Source: Cannabis sativa (lineage: Eukaryota > Streptophyta > Magnoliopsida > Rosales > Cannabaceae). Taken from it: 64,000 nucleotides of DNA. Location of the stretch: positions 75,073,580 to 75,137,579 of the forward strand of contig NC_083610.1 in assembly GCF_029168945.1 (NCBI RefSeq), in the 5' to 3' direction. The notes beneath the pieces were generated by a model. That model did no database searches and was not told the origin of the DNA. It saw only the letters and a list, made by a program, of their open reading frames with translations. This document shows positions 32,555 to 44,000 of this stretch, piece after piece (position 1 is the stretch's first letter; every line of letters begins with the position of its first letter). The translations under genes were made by a program, and so were the position numbers.

Positions 32555-35512
32555 ATGGGTTGTGCGCAGTCTAGGATAGAGAATGAGGAATCTGTTTCGA
32601 GATGTAAGGAGCGGAAAATCTTGATGAAAGATGCCGTTGTTGCTAGAAACGCTTTTGCCGCCGGCCATTCTGGGTACGCCGTAGCTTTGAAGAACACCGG
32701 TGCCGCTTTAAGCGATTATGCACACGGTGAAACTGAAGAGCCGCCGCCACAGCTTCACCCCAGTCACCATCAACAGGATATGGAAAATACTTCGGAACCA
32801 CCGCCGCCTCCTCCTCCTCCGCTCGACAACCTTCCCCCTCCGCCGCCTCCTCTTCCCAATTTCTCTCCAAGCCCACAACTTAAGCGAGCTACGAGCTTGC
32901 CCGAGATCCCAACTATGCATCGGAAACCAGGACGCAAAAATCACTCCATCGCCATTGCTGAAGAAGATGAGGATGAGGAAGAAGAAGAAGAAGAGGAGGA
33001 TGAAGAGCGGAACCAAGTTATACACAGAGCGCGGGGTCCGAGAAATGTTGGCCAGAAAGTGGCGGCGCAGCCGTCTTCGTCTTCTTCGCCGCCACGTACA
33101 CCGGAGTTGATGAAATCGGTTCCGCCCATGCCGGAGTCTAAAGGTATGGCCTGGGATTACTTTTTCAATGTAGAGAATATGCCTGGCTCATTGGGTGCAG
33201 AGAATGAAAATGGGGTTGAGAATGAGGAGCATGATGTGACTATGGATTTTGACGAAGCTGATGAGAATCTGAACGATGGGGGAGTTAGGATTGATGAGAA
33301 TGAGGTTGAACCGAAGACGCCGGAGAAGAAGGTGGAGGAGGATAAGCCACATGGGACAGTGGAGTTGGTTTCGCCTAATCAGATTGAGCATTCTCATACG
33401 GCTCCGGCGGATTTTAGGAGAGCTGTAAAAGCGGCTTCGGCTTCGGCTTCGAGTGTGAGCTTGCTAGAGGTATTAGGCAAGATTGATGATCATTTCTTAA
33501 AGGCCTCTGAGGGTGCTCAGGAGGTCTCCAAAATGCTCGAAGCCACTCGATTACACTATCACTCCAATTTCGCAGACAATCGAGGTAGTTTATGCTTCTT
33601 CTTTTTTCTTCATTTATAGCTTTTGGTTTGTCATGGGAACTTTTGGTGAATCTTACCTCAAGTTTCTCTTACAACAATCACTGTATTTGTATATGATCAC
33701 AAGATTTTGCAATGTAATGAGGTTGAAGAAACACACACACACCTATATATATAATTAGGATTCTTTCCCCGGAAGTTTTCTCTCCATTAAAATTTTCTAC
33801 CAAACTATTAAGATTGTTGGATTAAATTACTTATGTCCAAGTCCATTTACTAATCGATGTCTAACATGGTGATTGTCCATATACTAAAACGTGCCTCCGA
33901 ACGTTGACATATGCCATCGTGCTCCGAAACATTAACATGTACCAAAATTTATAATAACTTGACAAGTTTGAAAAAAATCTAATTAGACAATATGTATATA
34001 TATATATATATATTATATATGAGAAATAACGAGAGCGTTAGATGAGATTATGTTTTGTGTTTTTCAGGACATATAGATCATTCTGCGAGGGTTATGCGAG
34101 TGATTACATGGAATAGGTCATTCAAAGGTGGTATACCCCATGGAGATGGTGGGAAAGATGATTTTGATTCAGAAGAGTATGAAAGTCATGCCACAGTTTT
34201 GGATAAGTTGTTGGCTTGGGAAAAGAAACTCTATGATGAAGTTAAGGTAATAATGCTTATGCTTCTCTTCTCCTTATCCGTTGTTACTCTTTTTATTGTC
34301 TATTATTTGGACTTTGCTTCAACCTCATATAACTATTATCTGAATGCTGGCTGAGATTTTGTATCTATGAATCTTATTTCGATTGATAGCAAGGCGAGTT
34401 AATGAAGCTAGAATATCAAAGAAAGGTTGCTATTCTCAACAAGCAGAAGAAACGTGGTGCCAGTGCTGAATCTTTGGAGAAAACTAAAGCGGCTGTTAGT
34501 CATTTGCACACCAGATATATTGTTGACATGCAGTCCATGGATTCCACAGTTTCAGAAGTTAATCGGTTACGGGATGAGCAGTTATACCCCAAGCTTGTTG
34601 GTCTCGCTAATGGGTGAGTTGTGAAGACTGAAACCTTAGCAAAACCAAATTATAGTTTTTGATTTCGATCATGTCCATAAATGTGTCCGATGTCTGCTGT
34701 ACAGGATGGCGAAAATGTGGGATACTATGTGCACTCACCACGATGGTCAGCTGAAGATTGTTTTAGATTTGAAGGCTCTTGACCTTGCTAATGCTCCAAA
34801 AGAAACAACCAAGCACCACCATGAACGTACCATCCAACTTTTTAATGTTGTCCAAGACTGGAACTTGCAATTCGAAAAGCTTGTGACTCATCAAAAACAA
34901 TACATTCAAGCTCTTAACAGTTGGTTAAAGTTGAATCTCATTCCTATTGAAAGCAGCTTAAAAGAGAAAATCTCATCTCCGCCAAGAGTCCAAAGTCCCC
35001 CGATTCAAGCGCTTCTCCATCAATGGCATGACTTGATCGAAAAGCTTCCAGATGAACTTGCCAAATCTGCCATTTCATCCTTCGCTGCCGTTATAAAGAC
35101 AATAATACAACATCAGGATGAAGAAATGAAGCTAAAGGAGAAATGCGAGGAGACTCGGAAGGAGTATATTCGCAAACGTCAGGCATTTGAGGAATGGCAT
35201 CAGAAGTACACACAGCGGAGGGGCCCTGAAGAAACAGATACCGAAAGAGGTGACGATGCAAATGCAAAGGATCCCATATGGGAAAGACAGTTTGCAGTTG
35301 AGAGCTTGAAGAAGAGATTAGATGAGGAAGTTGAAGCTCACCAGAGACATTGTCTCCAGGTGAGAGAGAAGTCACTTCAGGGCCTGAAAACTCGATTGCC
35401 TGAGTTTTTCCGTGCCATGTCGGACTACTCTCATGCTTGCGTTGATAGCTACGAAAAGCTGAGGTCGATTACAAAATCGCACAAATTAAATAGCAGTGGT
35501 CCGCATGCATAA
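32555..35512 (+). CDS. DUF630/DUF632 protein (NRG2/REL2 family), four exons
   Basis: Exons are 32555-33584, 34068-34246, 34390-34613 and 34705-35512, all joined at GT..AG sites with matching phase, giving 746 residues. The start is ATG 32555 because MGCAQSRIE is the conserved DUF630 N-terminus and an N-myristoylation site. DUF630 covers residues 1 to about 60. A Pro-rich stretch (about 85-110), an acidic Asp/Glu run (about 135-155) and a Ser/Pro linker follow. DUF632 begins near residue 300 (FRRAVKAASASASSVSLLEV) and continues through HSARVMRVITWNRSF and VLDKLLAWEKKLYDEVK to a helical, coiled-coil-like C-terminus. Relatives include Arabidopsis NRG2 (nitrate signalling) and rice REL2 (leaf rolling, plasma membrane). 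The exact role here is unknown. No breaks are seen. Intron 1 carries a MITE fragment. Confidence 0.93.
33755..33950. mobile_element. Half copy of long-TIR MITE in intron 1
   Basis: TTAGGATTCTTTCCCCGG, AAACTATTAAGATTGTTGGA and GTGATTGTCCATATACTAAA match the left arm and centre of the family at 15881 and 27409. The right arm is missing or too decayed to see. It lies wholly within intron 1, so it does not alter the coding sequence. Confidence 0.6.
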
Positions 35513-36516
35513 ACTCAAAACTGTCCTGGGATAGTTTACATCCAACTTGGACCTTAATTTAAGTATATAGATAGCTTTTGCATGAGACAGACAATGTTTT
35601 GTGGAAAATTTTGTTGTCACCCCCCGGCTACTTTAGCCTTGCACCTTCCGCATACAGAGTCAAAATCGTAGGCTGAGGCGAGACTTGTGTGATTCTCAGA
35701 AATGTTGGATGTAACTTTTGTAGTCACTTTTATGTTGTTTAAACACTTGTGTTTTATTTAGCCTAATGTTAAATGTGCTATTTAATTTAAAGACTTTCAA
35801 TGACATATTGTATGAAAGTGCCACTTGAGGTATCCATTTTACTGGAGCTGGGTTATTGGGATGTGAAAAGTACGTTGGCTCGAGCCCCCTCCTAGCCATG
35901 GGGAAAAGGAAGAAAAGAAATTATTCTGCCATTTTCATTTGCCAATAACATGGTTTTAAATTGAGCATTGCTATATTCATAATTTTACATTGGTGGCACC
36001 TACGATTAATTAGTGATAGTTCTTAAAATTTATTTTATAAGTATGAAATCCCCTATTTAACTACATAATAACTATATGACACTAAGAATGGTGCTAGTCA
36101 CTAGTGGTATCTTTTAGTAATTCTCTTTTAAATTTAGAGGAGTGTTACAGTCAACCTCTTAAGTAACTTCCGTGCCCGAAAACATATACGGAATATTTTT
36201 TTATGGTGATGTGTGTTATGCTTACAATATCATCCTTGTAAATTTTAAATAGTTTACAATGCCGAGAAGACGTTTGAATTTTTTTAAGCGCGCGTAGTAA
36301 ATTGGAATATAATAAATTCTATTTTCAGCATTGTAAATTATTAGGAATTTTTCAAAAATTAACAAGGATGTGATGCGTGTTGTATGCCGCATCAAATTTA
36401 CTATTTTTTTTTTCCAATACTTTCAATTTTTCAGTATAAAAGTAAGTACGGGTCAAACCCACGAGGACTATGTTTATTCAATTATTCAACAATTAATGAT
36501 AAGAGTTAGAAGATTA
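35513..36516 (+). other. 3' UTR of the DUF630/632 gene and spacer
   Basis: The first few hundred bases after the stop are less AT-rich and probably transcribed. No canonical AATAAA stands out; AT-rich candidate poly(A) signals lie around 35750-35800. A MITE-end-like segment (GGAGTGTTACAGTCAACC) occurs at 36134. No gene is seen in the remainder. Confidence 0.4.
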
Positions 36517-38401
36517 TGTTGGATTTTGTGCCCTAAATAAAACATATTTTAATATAATCAGATTTACTAATTAATATAAGATCATAAATTACTTTTATTT
36601 TGCATAGTTCACATAATTTATTTCATGATTATAATTAATGTATAAATTCTATTAAGTCCAGAACATATGTAACTATATATATTTATTCATCATAGTGTTG
36701 TCAGCACAATAGAATATAATCATGATTATTTGTTCAAAAGTTTAATTCCAATGATTTGTCAGTTCATTGGATTTAGACTGACATGATAATTGGCGATAAG
36801 GTATACTTAGACCTTGGATAAGTGCTATGTCATTTCTAGGGTACTGGCAAAGTTCACTAGTATCAGATGTATGGAGTATGCATTAGAAGGAACCGATATG
36901 GATCTTCGATAAGATATTATAAACTTACCGTTATATCTTTCTAAGTCAATATCAATGGTTGATCTTAGGTCTATGGATCTTAATCCTGATATGGTTAGGT
37001 TCAACTTAGTTGTATTATTTATGTTCTTCAAGTTGTTCGTGGAAGCTAACTAATAGTTCTGGCGGATATTTACATCTTGAAAACATGGTAGCTCAATTGA
37101 GTGGGAGCACTGATCATAAATATGGAATCTATAGCTTCTATAAGTATTTAGAAGTGAAACGATAATTTCTTTTGAGCTCAGGTTGATAGAGATAAATGAT
37201 TGAGATCTCATTTCAGTAATTATATTAGTTTACTGAAATATCATTTATAGGTAGCTAAGTGTTTTAAGGATAAAATACATTGAAGGGTAGAACTAAAAAT
37301 TTATCCATATTCTGTGTAGATCATCTATAGAGGATCTTTGACTATTAGGATTGTAACAATGGATAATCATAACGTATCTATATCGTGGTACATATAGAGC
37401 GTTCTATATAATTGAGAGTGCTATTCAATTCTAAATCTATAGTGGCGCAAGGCGGAATTAATAAATTAGAGAATTTACTTGGTAAATTCTAGATCTACTT
37501 TTTGAAGCTCAGTTATAATCCCCTCACTAGTTGAGATAATACTGCTTGCACACTCAGTTAATTGATTTTGATTTATCAATTTTAATACTAAAATTAGACT
37601 ATGTCTTATTTATAAATTTTCACTAAGCAATGGCTTAATTGTGAAAAAAAGAGATTTTGGGGTCAATATATTAATTAACAGACTTTGTATGGTATAATTA
37701 ATAAATAATATAAATGGTAATTTTATTTGATAATTAATTATAATTATGAAATAAATAGTTTTGGCATTTATAGGATTAAATTGGAAAATATGGTACTATT
37801 GAAAGAAGAATAAGTGGTTGAAATAAAGTGGCAAAATAGTAACTAGAGAATGGTCCAATATGTGGTCGGCCTTAGAGTGAATTTTTCCCCAATATTTTAT
37901 TCTTTTTTAATCCATATAATTCAGCCCTAAGCCCTAGTTAAAACACTATATAAAGATCATGATGCTCTCATCTCATCCAAATAAACTATTGCCTTTAACC
38001 AAATCAAACCTAGTTTTCCATGTTAAACAACTAGCAGATAATAGACACCTTCTATAATGATTTTCAAGCCTCCTTCATTGTTCTTCATATTTAAACCCTA
38101 AGTGATAGAGTGTCATGCCCACACATAACAAGTCAAATACTCAATCATAGTGAGTAAGACGGTGGTAACCAAACTCGAATGAGAGATAGAGATCCAGACT
38201 CAAATCTTGATAATACTCTGCGATAGAAAGGAATAAGGGTTAGAGATCTGAGTGAAATGAGTCATTATATTATGTTGCAACCAATGTAAGATTTTCTAAA
38301 CTCTTATGTATTTAATTTCATTATTTTAGAGATATTCATATTTAGGATGTTAATCAACATACTTGTTAGTAAATCTAGATCCTAGTAAAATATTCCCAAC
38401 A
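36517..38401 (+). repeat. 5' LTR of the large copia element (1885 bp)
   Basis: It begins TGTTGGATTTTGTGCCC and ends ATTCCCAACA, so the termini are TGTTGG and CCAACA. A TATA box TATATAAAG lies at 37947-37955. The same family occurs as a solo LTR on the minus strand at 48240-50088 and as a deleted copy at 2088-2898. The ORF 36825-37031 within it is spurious. Confidence 0.85.
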
Positions 38402-39712
38402 ACTGGCCTCAGAGTCATGGTAATGATTTATTTTCATGTAATATGGATTTAAAACGATGAATATTGTTTATTTGTTGATTTGGATGTGTTCATGTTGGTT
38501 TATGTGTTATTTGATGAATGTATGTGAATTATGAAATTTTTTCATAATATAATTTTATTTTCATTCTGAAAATATTTTATTTGGATTCCTTGTGAAAAAT
38601 AAAGCAACTTTGGTTTTTACGGAACTCGATTTTGATAAAAATTGACAAAGTTATGAAAGATTGATTTTTCGAGTTGAATGGGTGTCGAGATGCTTAGTCG
38701 CACGCACGCCAGGCGCTTGGACAAGGTGGGATGCACGCGCGGATGCATCAAACACGTCTTGTCTGAACTCGCTGATGCTGCACGTTCGAACAGGGGAGAT
38801 GCTGCACCATGCCAGGATTGGAGGTTGCAGACGTAGAGTTTTCTCGGCTCAACACCCTGCAAATGCCCCATGCGCGCGCATAAGGTGGCTGCACACAACC
38901 TTCCTGGGCAGCAGGTGCTTCATGCACCAAAAATGCGATTTTTTTCGGATTTTTTCCATAAATTTTGAATTTTTTCAATTTCAAACCCTAAAAATCAAAA
39001 TAAAATGTTATTTTTAATATATTTAAACTGAAATATAAATTTTACAAATTAAAAATATTTAATTTTAATAGATTATTATTAATTTTTGATATTTTGAGGT
39101 TTAAATTTAAAATTGATTATTTTGTTTTTTATTTTTGGTTAGATTTTAAAAATTTGTTAATTTCTTTAATATTTGTATATTATTTAATTATAAGATTAAA
39201 TATTTTAATGTTGGGCATATTTTAAATTAAATGATAGCCTTATTTTCTTAATTTGAAATATTATATTAAAATTGTCTTATAGGATAAACTAAATAATTAA
39301 TAAATTTGAAGTTAACCTAGATATTTTTATAGACATCCTAACCATAATATTTTCAAATTTAAAATTGGTTATTTAGTTAAATAAATAATTGTTTATAAAA
39401 CATAAGTTAGAAAAATGATATTTTATATCATTTTACTTATCAGAAATTTATAATTAATGTTTATAATATTTAAATAACCTAAATATTTTTGTAAAAATTT
39501 GAAAAAATACTTAATTTAAGATATTTTGACATATAATTTGGATAATAATTATTTTTTTTATTATTATTTTATAATCGTCTAACCATAACTGTTTTAAAAT
39601 TAGTTTATTTTATTATTTTAATTTATTAAATTATAAGATTAGAAAATGATATTGAAAATATCTATTTTGTTATTTTTAAATCATTTATCTTATTAGATAT
39701 TTAATTTAATTA
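38402..39712 (+). other. Non-coding copia leader, part 1, with a GC-rich island
   Basis: No gag could be recognised. From about 38690 to 38930 the sequence is strikingly G+C- and CpG-rich (CGCACGCACGCC, CACGCGCGGATG, GCGCGCGC), unlike its AT-rich flanks. The open frames on both strands here (38661-39017 plus, 38617-38898 minus) are composition artefacts without similarity to known families. Confidence 0.5.
38404..38420 (+). other. PBS-like site after the 5' LTR
   Basis: TGGCCTCAGAGTCATGG begins two bases after the LTR. It resembles the tRNA-Met PBS TGGTATCAGAGC with two mismatches in the first twelve bases. Confidence 0.6.
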
Positions 39713-39871
39713 TATAAATAAGCTCTTTGTTTCCTTTGTTTCTTGCTCTCGAGCTGGTGCCATGGCGAAAACGAGATCCAAGGCACAAAGGAAACACAAT
39801 CTGCAACTAAGAAACCTGGTGCGAAGAAATGAGGCCCTAATTCATCATGTGAAGCTAAGAAATTCAAATCC

Positions 39872-41095
39872 ATGGATTCTATCCTTGGAATTGAAGCTGC
39901 TAAGTTTACGGATGAAGAGGAGTTACCTGTGGAAGAGAATACTGCACTGGACGACCAATTCCAGATTTTATCACCTCGATCATCACTTCGAGCTCTGCAG
40001 CAACAAGAGGATGTTTGTGACGATTTTGCTTATTTCCTGGAAGCTAATATCCAGTGCATCAAAGATCTTGAGGAAGGTAATCATTCAGTTCCCCCTATCT
40101 TGAGATCTGGTTCTATCCTAAGAAACTTAACTGATTCCTTTAACAATGCTGAAAGTTCTGGTGTTGATAAGAGAGATAATGCTGAAAAAGGGAAAGTTAA
40201 GATAACCATGGATGACAAAGAAGAGGAAATCTTTTTTTGGAATTCATCTATCGTTTGCTATGTTCTTGGGGCTAACCTGCCTCTATCAATATTGGAAGGA
40301 TTTGCTCGTCAAATTTGGAAAGACAAAGTTGATAAAGTCGGATTGCTATCCTTTGGCATCTTTATAATTCGGTTTACTACTATTGAGGACAGGGACACCA
40401 TCCTTAATGGAGGGTACACATTCTTCAATAACAGACCAGTGATAATGAATTCTTGGGACCCCGACACTAACTTTAAAAAGGAAGATATTCGAGCTGTTCC
40501 AATCTGGATCCAACTCGAAAATCTGGACTTGAAGTACTTGGGCCAAAATACTCTCTTCAAAATTGTAGGGCAATTGGGAAACCCTATAATGGTGGATGAC
40601 AACACAAAAATGAGGTATAAACTATCCTATCTCCGAATTCTTATTGAAGTAACACTGCAGCAAGACCAACCTGGATCCATCTGTTTTGAGGATGAACATG
40701 GGTTCAATGTCACAGTGGGCATCAAGTATGAATGGAAACCCCTGGTGTGTAAAAATTGCAATGGTCTCGGCCATATTACTGAAGAATGCAGGAAAAAACT
40801 AGGATAGAAAAAGCAACAATGGATAGTCAAGGAAAAAAAGCACCCAACCCCAACAGAGGCTACAAATACAAATAAGGCTACTGAAGATTTTAAGCTTGTT
40901 ACTAAAGGGTGGAAACCAAAAATTAAACCCCCTGTTGCTGGTGCAAAGACTGGGAATTCTTTCCATGTTTTAGACGATCAACAAGGGAACAACAACAATG
41001 AAGCAGTGATAATACCAGATGAGGAGCAGACAAATGGTCAGACAGAAATAGAGAAGAGTGGAGGAGGGGGAGAGCCTCCTCTACAAAATGGATAG
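39872..41095 (+). pseudogene. LINE ORF1: DUF4283 RNA-binding protein with CCHC knuckle
   Basis: The frame reads from ATG 39872. A DUF4283 domain (IFFWNSSIVCYVLGANLP, then RPVIMNSWDP and IRAVPIWIQLENLDLKYLG) is followed by a zinc knuckle CKNCNGLGHITEEC near 40748-40789. An in-frame TAG at 40805-40807 interrupts the frame. The same frame then stays open to TAG 41093-41095. ORF1 proteins of this type bind the LINE RNA. An alternative upstream ATG at 39762 lies in another frame with a Lys/Arg-rich start, so the true N-terminus may include a frameshift. The last bases overlap the ORF2 start. Confidence 0.85.
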
Positions 41096-44000
41096 GCTAC
41101 TAAGTTGGAATGTCCGAGGAGTCAACAACCAACAAAAGCAAAACATGGTCAAGCAATTGATCTATTCCCAAAATGTTGGTTTAGTTGGCCTCCTCGAGAC
41201 AAGAGTCAAGGCTTCCAAGCTTGGAACCTTGTACTCAAATATGTTCCCAAGATGGTGCTTTACTAGTAATATAGCTTGGCACAAAGGAGGGAGAATAATA
41301 GTAGCTTGGAATCATAATTCTTTTTCCATCAACATACTCAAATGTACAAGTCAACTTATCCACCTCGACATCTCTACTTCAGATGGTAAGAAGTTCTTTA
41401 CTACTTTTGTGTATGGTTTTAATGAGGTAGAAGGAAGGAAAACTCTCTGGAAAGATCTAATGGATATGGCCATTCTTGATCCCTGGATTGTGATGGGGGA
41501 CTTTAATGACATACTCGCAAAAGATGAGAGGGTTGGTTCTAAAGTTAGACACAATCTTGCAACAGATTTCCCGAATTGTGTAGCTTATTGCCAATTAGAG
41601 GATATCAAATATACGGGGAACTTCTTCACATGGTGCAACAAACAACAAGATTCATCTAGAATCTATTCAAAAATAGATCGAGTTCTAGCTAATGGCAGAT
41701 GGATTGACACTTTTCCTGGGGCTGAAACTATATTCTTAAATGAAGGTATCTTTGACCATTCACCAGCGTTACTCACTTTTCACCAGAATGTGCAAACGGG
41801 AAAAAAACCATTTCGATACTTTCGAATGTGGTCATCACATCCTAGTTATGCAGAGCAAGTTAAAAGAGTGTGGCAACAGAATTATGAAGGCACCAAGATG
41901 TATGAAGTGGTGTCAAAACTCAAAGCTCTAAAGACCATTTTCAAAGGAATAAACAAGCAGGGGTTTTCAGATCTTCATGCTGCAGTGATCAAAGCCAAAG
42001 AAGCACTAGATGAATGTCAGAATCGATTGCACCAGGACCCTTTCAACTCTGGGTTACAGGAACATGAAAAATACTTGAGATAAGATTATTCTGATGCTCA
42101 TAATAACTATCTCTCTTTTCTTCATCAGAAAGCCAAGCTCACTTGGCTTCGTGATGGAGATGACAACACATCAGCTTTTCACTTGAGTATCAAGGCCAGA
42201 AGAAACCAAAATAAAATACTCTCAATAGAAGATGCACAAGGGGTAAGAGTTGATGACCCGAGCAAAATAATTGATATTTTTTTGTCATATTATCAGTCCC
42301 TACTTGGCACCAACAAACACAACAGAACAACAGTCAACGGACGAGTCCTTAAAAACGGCCCCACAATCACTCGACAACAAGCAGATGGACTTGTAGCTGC
42401 TGTAACAAATGAAGAAATAAAGAAAGCTATATTTGCTATTCCGGGATCTAAGGCACCAGGTCCGGACGGATATTCAAGGTATTTTTTTCAAGACAATTGG
42501 GATCTAATTGAGGGGGACATATGTGATGCAGTGAGATCGTTCCTTCACTCAGGACACATCCTCAAAGAGACAAACTGCACTACTCTTACTATCATCCCCA
42601 AAGTCAAGTGCCCCAACTCTCCAAGCGACTTTAGACCCATTGCATGTTGCAATGTTATATACAAGGCAGCCACAAAGATACTTTGTTCGAGACTTAAACA
42701 CATATTGCCAGAACTTATAGCACAAAACCAAGGTGGATTCGTTCAAGGAAGATTCATTGGCCACAACATAATGACATGTCAAGACTTGGTTCGACACTAT
42801 GGAAGGAAATCCAAAAAGGCCAATTGCATGATCAAACTCGATCTCCAAAAGGCCTATGACACAATAGAATGGGACTTTATAGAGGATGTTCTCAAGGGAT
42901 TTCTTTTCCCTGATAAATTCATCTCCTTGGTGATGTGTGTCAAAACTCCAAAGTTCTCTCTTTTTTTCAATGGAACCTTACATGGTTTCTTTGAATCTAA
43001 GAGAGGATTACGACAAGGAGACCCCCTCTCCCCTTTATTGTTTGTCATTGGAATGGAATACTTGTCTCGAATAATGAAGGAGATAGGATGCAAGCAAGAT
43101 TTCTCATTCCACGAAAGGTGTGCATCGTTGAAACTTAATCATCTCAGCTTCGCTAATGATGTCCTTTTATTCTATAATGGAGACTATAAAAGCATTATCC
43201 TACTGCTTCAAGGGCTTCAACTTTTCACTAACACATCTGGCTTGACTCCAAACAAGTCAAAATCTGCCATATATTGCAGCAATATGGCAGATATAGAAGT
43301 TAAAAGAGTGATTGATGCCTCTGGTTCTTCCCAACAGAACCTCCCTTTTAAATACTTGGGCATGCCCATTTGCTTCAAGAGGATCTCAAAGCAGGAGTGC
43401 AGTATTCTCGCTGAAAGAATGACAACCCGCATCCGAACATGGAGCATAAGAAACCTATCGTTTGCAGGTAGGGTCGTCCTCATTAATTCAGTCCTCTTTG
43501 CAATTCACTCATATTGGTGCGAAATTCTCAAATTGCCAAAGAGAGTCATTCAAGAGTTAGAAGCCATATGTAGAGCCTTCCTATGGAAAGACCAACACAT
43601 CATGCAAGGGGCTGGGAATGTTGCTTGGAGCTAGGAATGGCAAATTGGGGATTTTTCGCGGTTCGAGTCGGGGCCCCGATCCGATGGGGCAGCCCCGCCC
43701 CTGTACAATCGAATATCTAATCGGGTTTTCGCCCCGCCCCGCCCCGCCCCGGTCAGATTTTTTCGGATCGGGGCTGACCCGCCCCATTTGCCACCTCAAT
43801 TTCAGCGTATGCTTATGTATAATACCAGCCCTATTGAGGTAACATCATCACAACTTAAATTAATTAAAATATACATATTACATAATATAATATCAGTAAT
43901 AATTTGGAGCAGATAGTTGTACATGTATTATATACTTTAGAAAATTATCAGATAAAAAAACTAATACATCATTGTATATACGATTTGTCAATTTGTACCT

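Noticed and set aside
32643..33397. Several open frames on the minus strand and in other plus frames of exon 1
   Set aside because: They are shadows of the proline- and glutamate-rich coding sequence of the DUF630/632 gene.
38617..39017. Opposed ORFs in the GC-rich island
   Set aside because: Long frames are expected where GC is locally high. Neither has a known domain, and the region is leader of a retrotransposon.
43581..43842. Small ORFs on both strands at the LINE/hAT boundary
   Set aside because: They span the hAT terminus and its GC-rich subterminal block. They are not genes.
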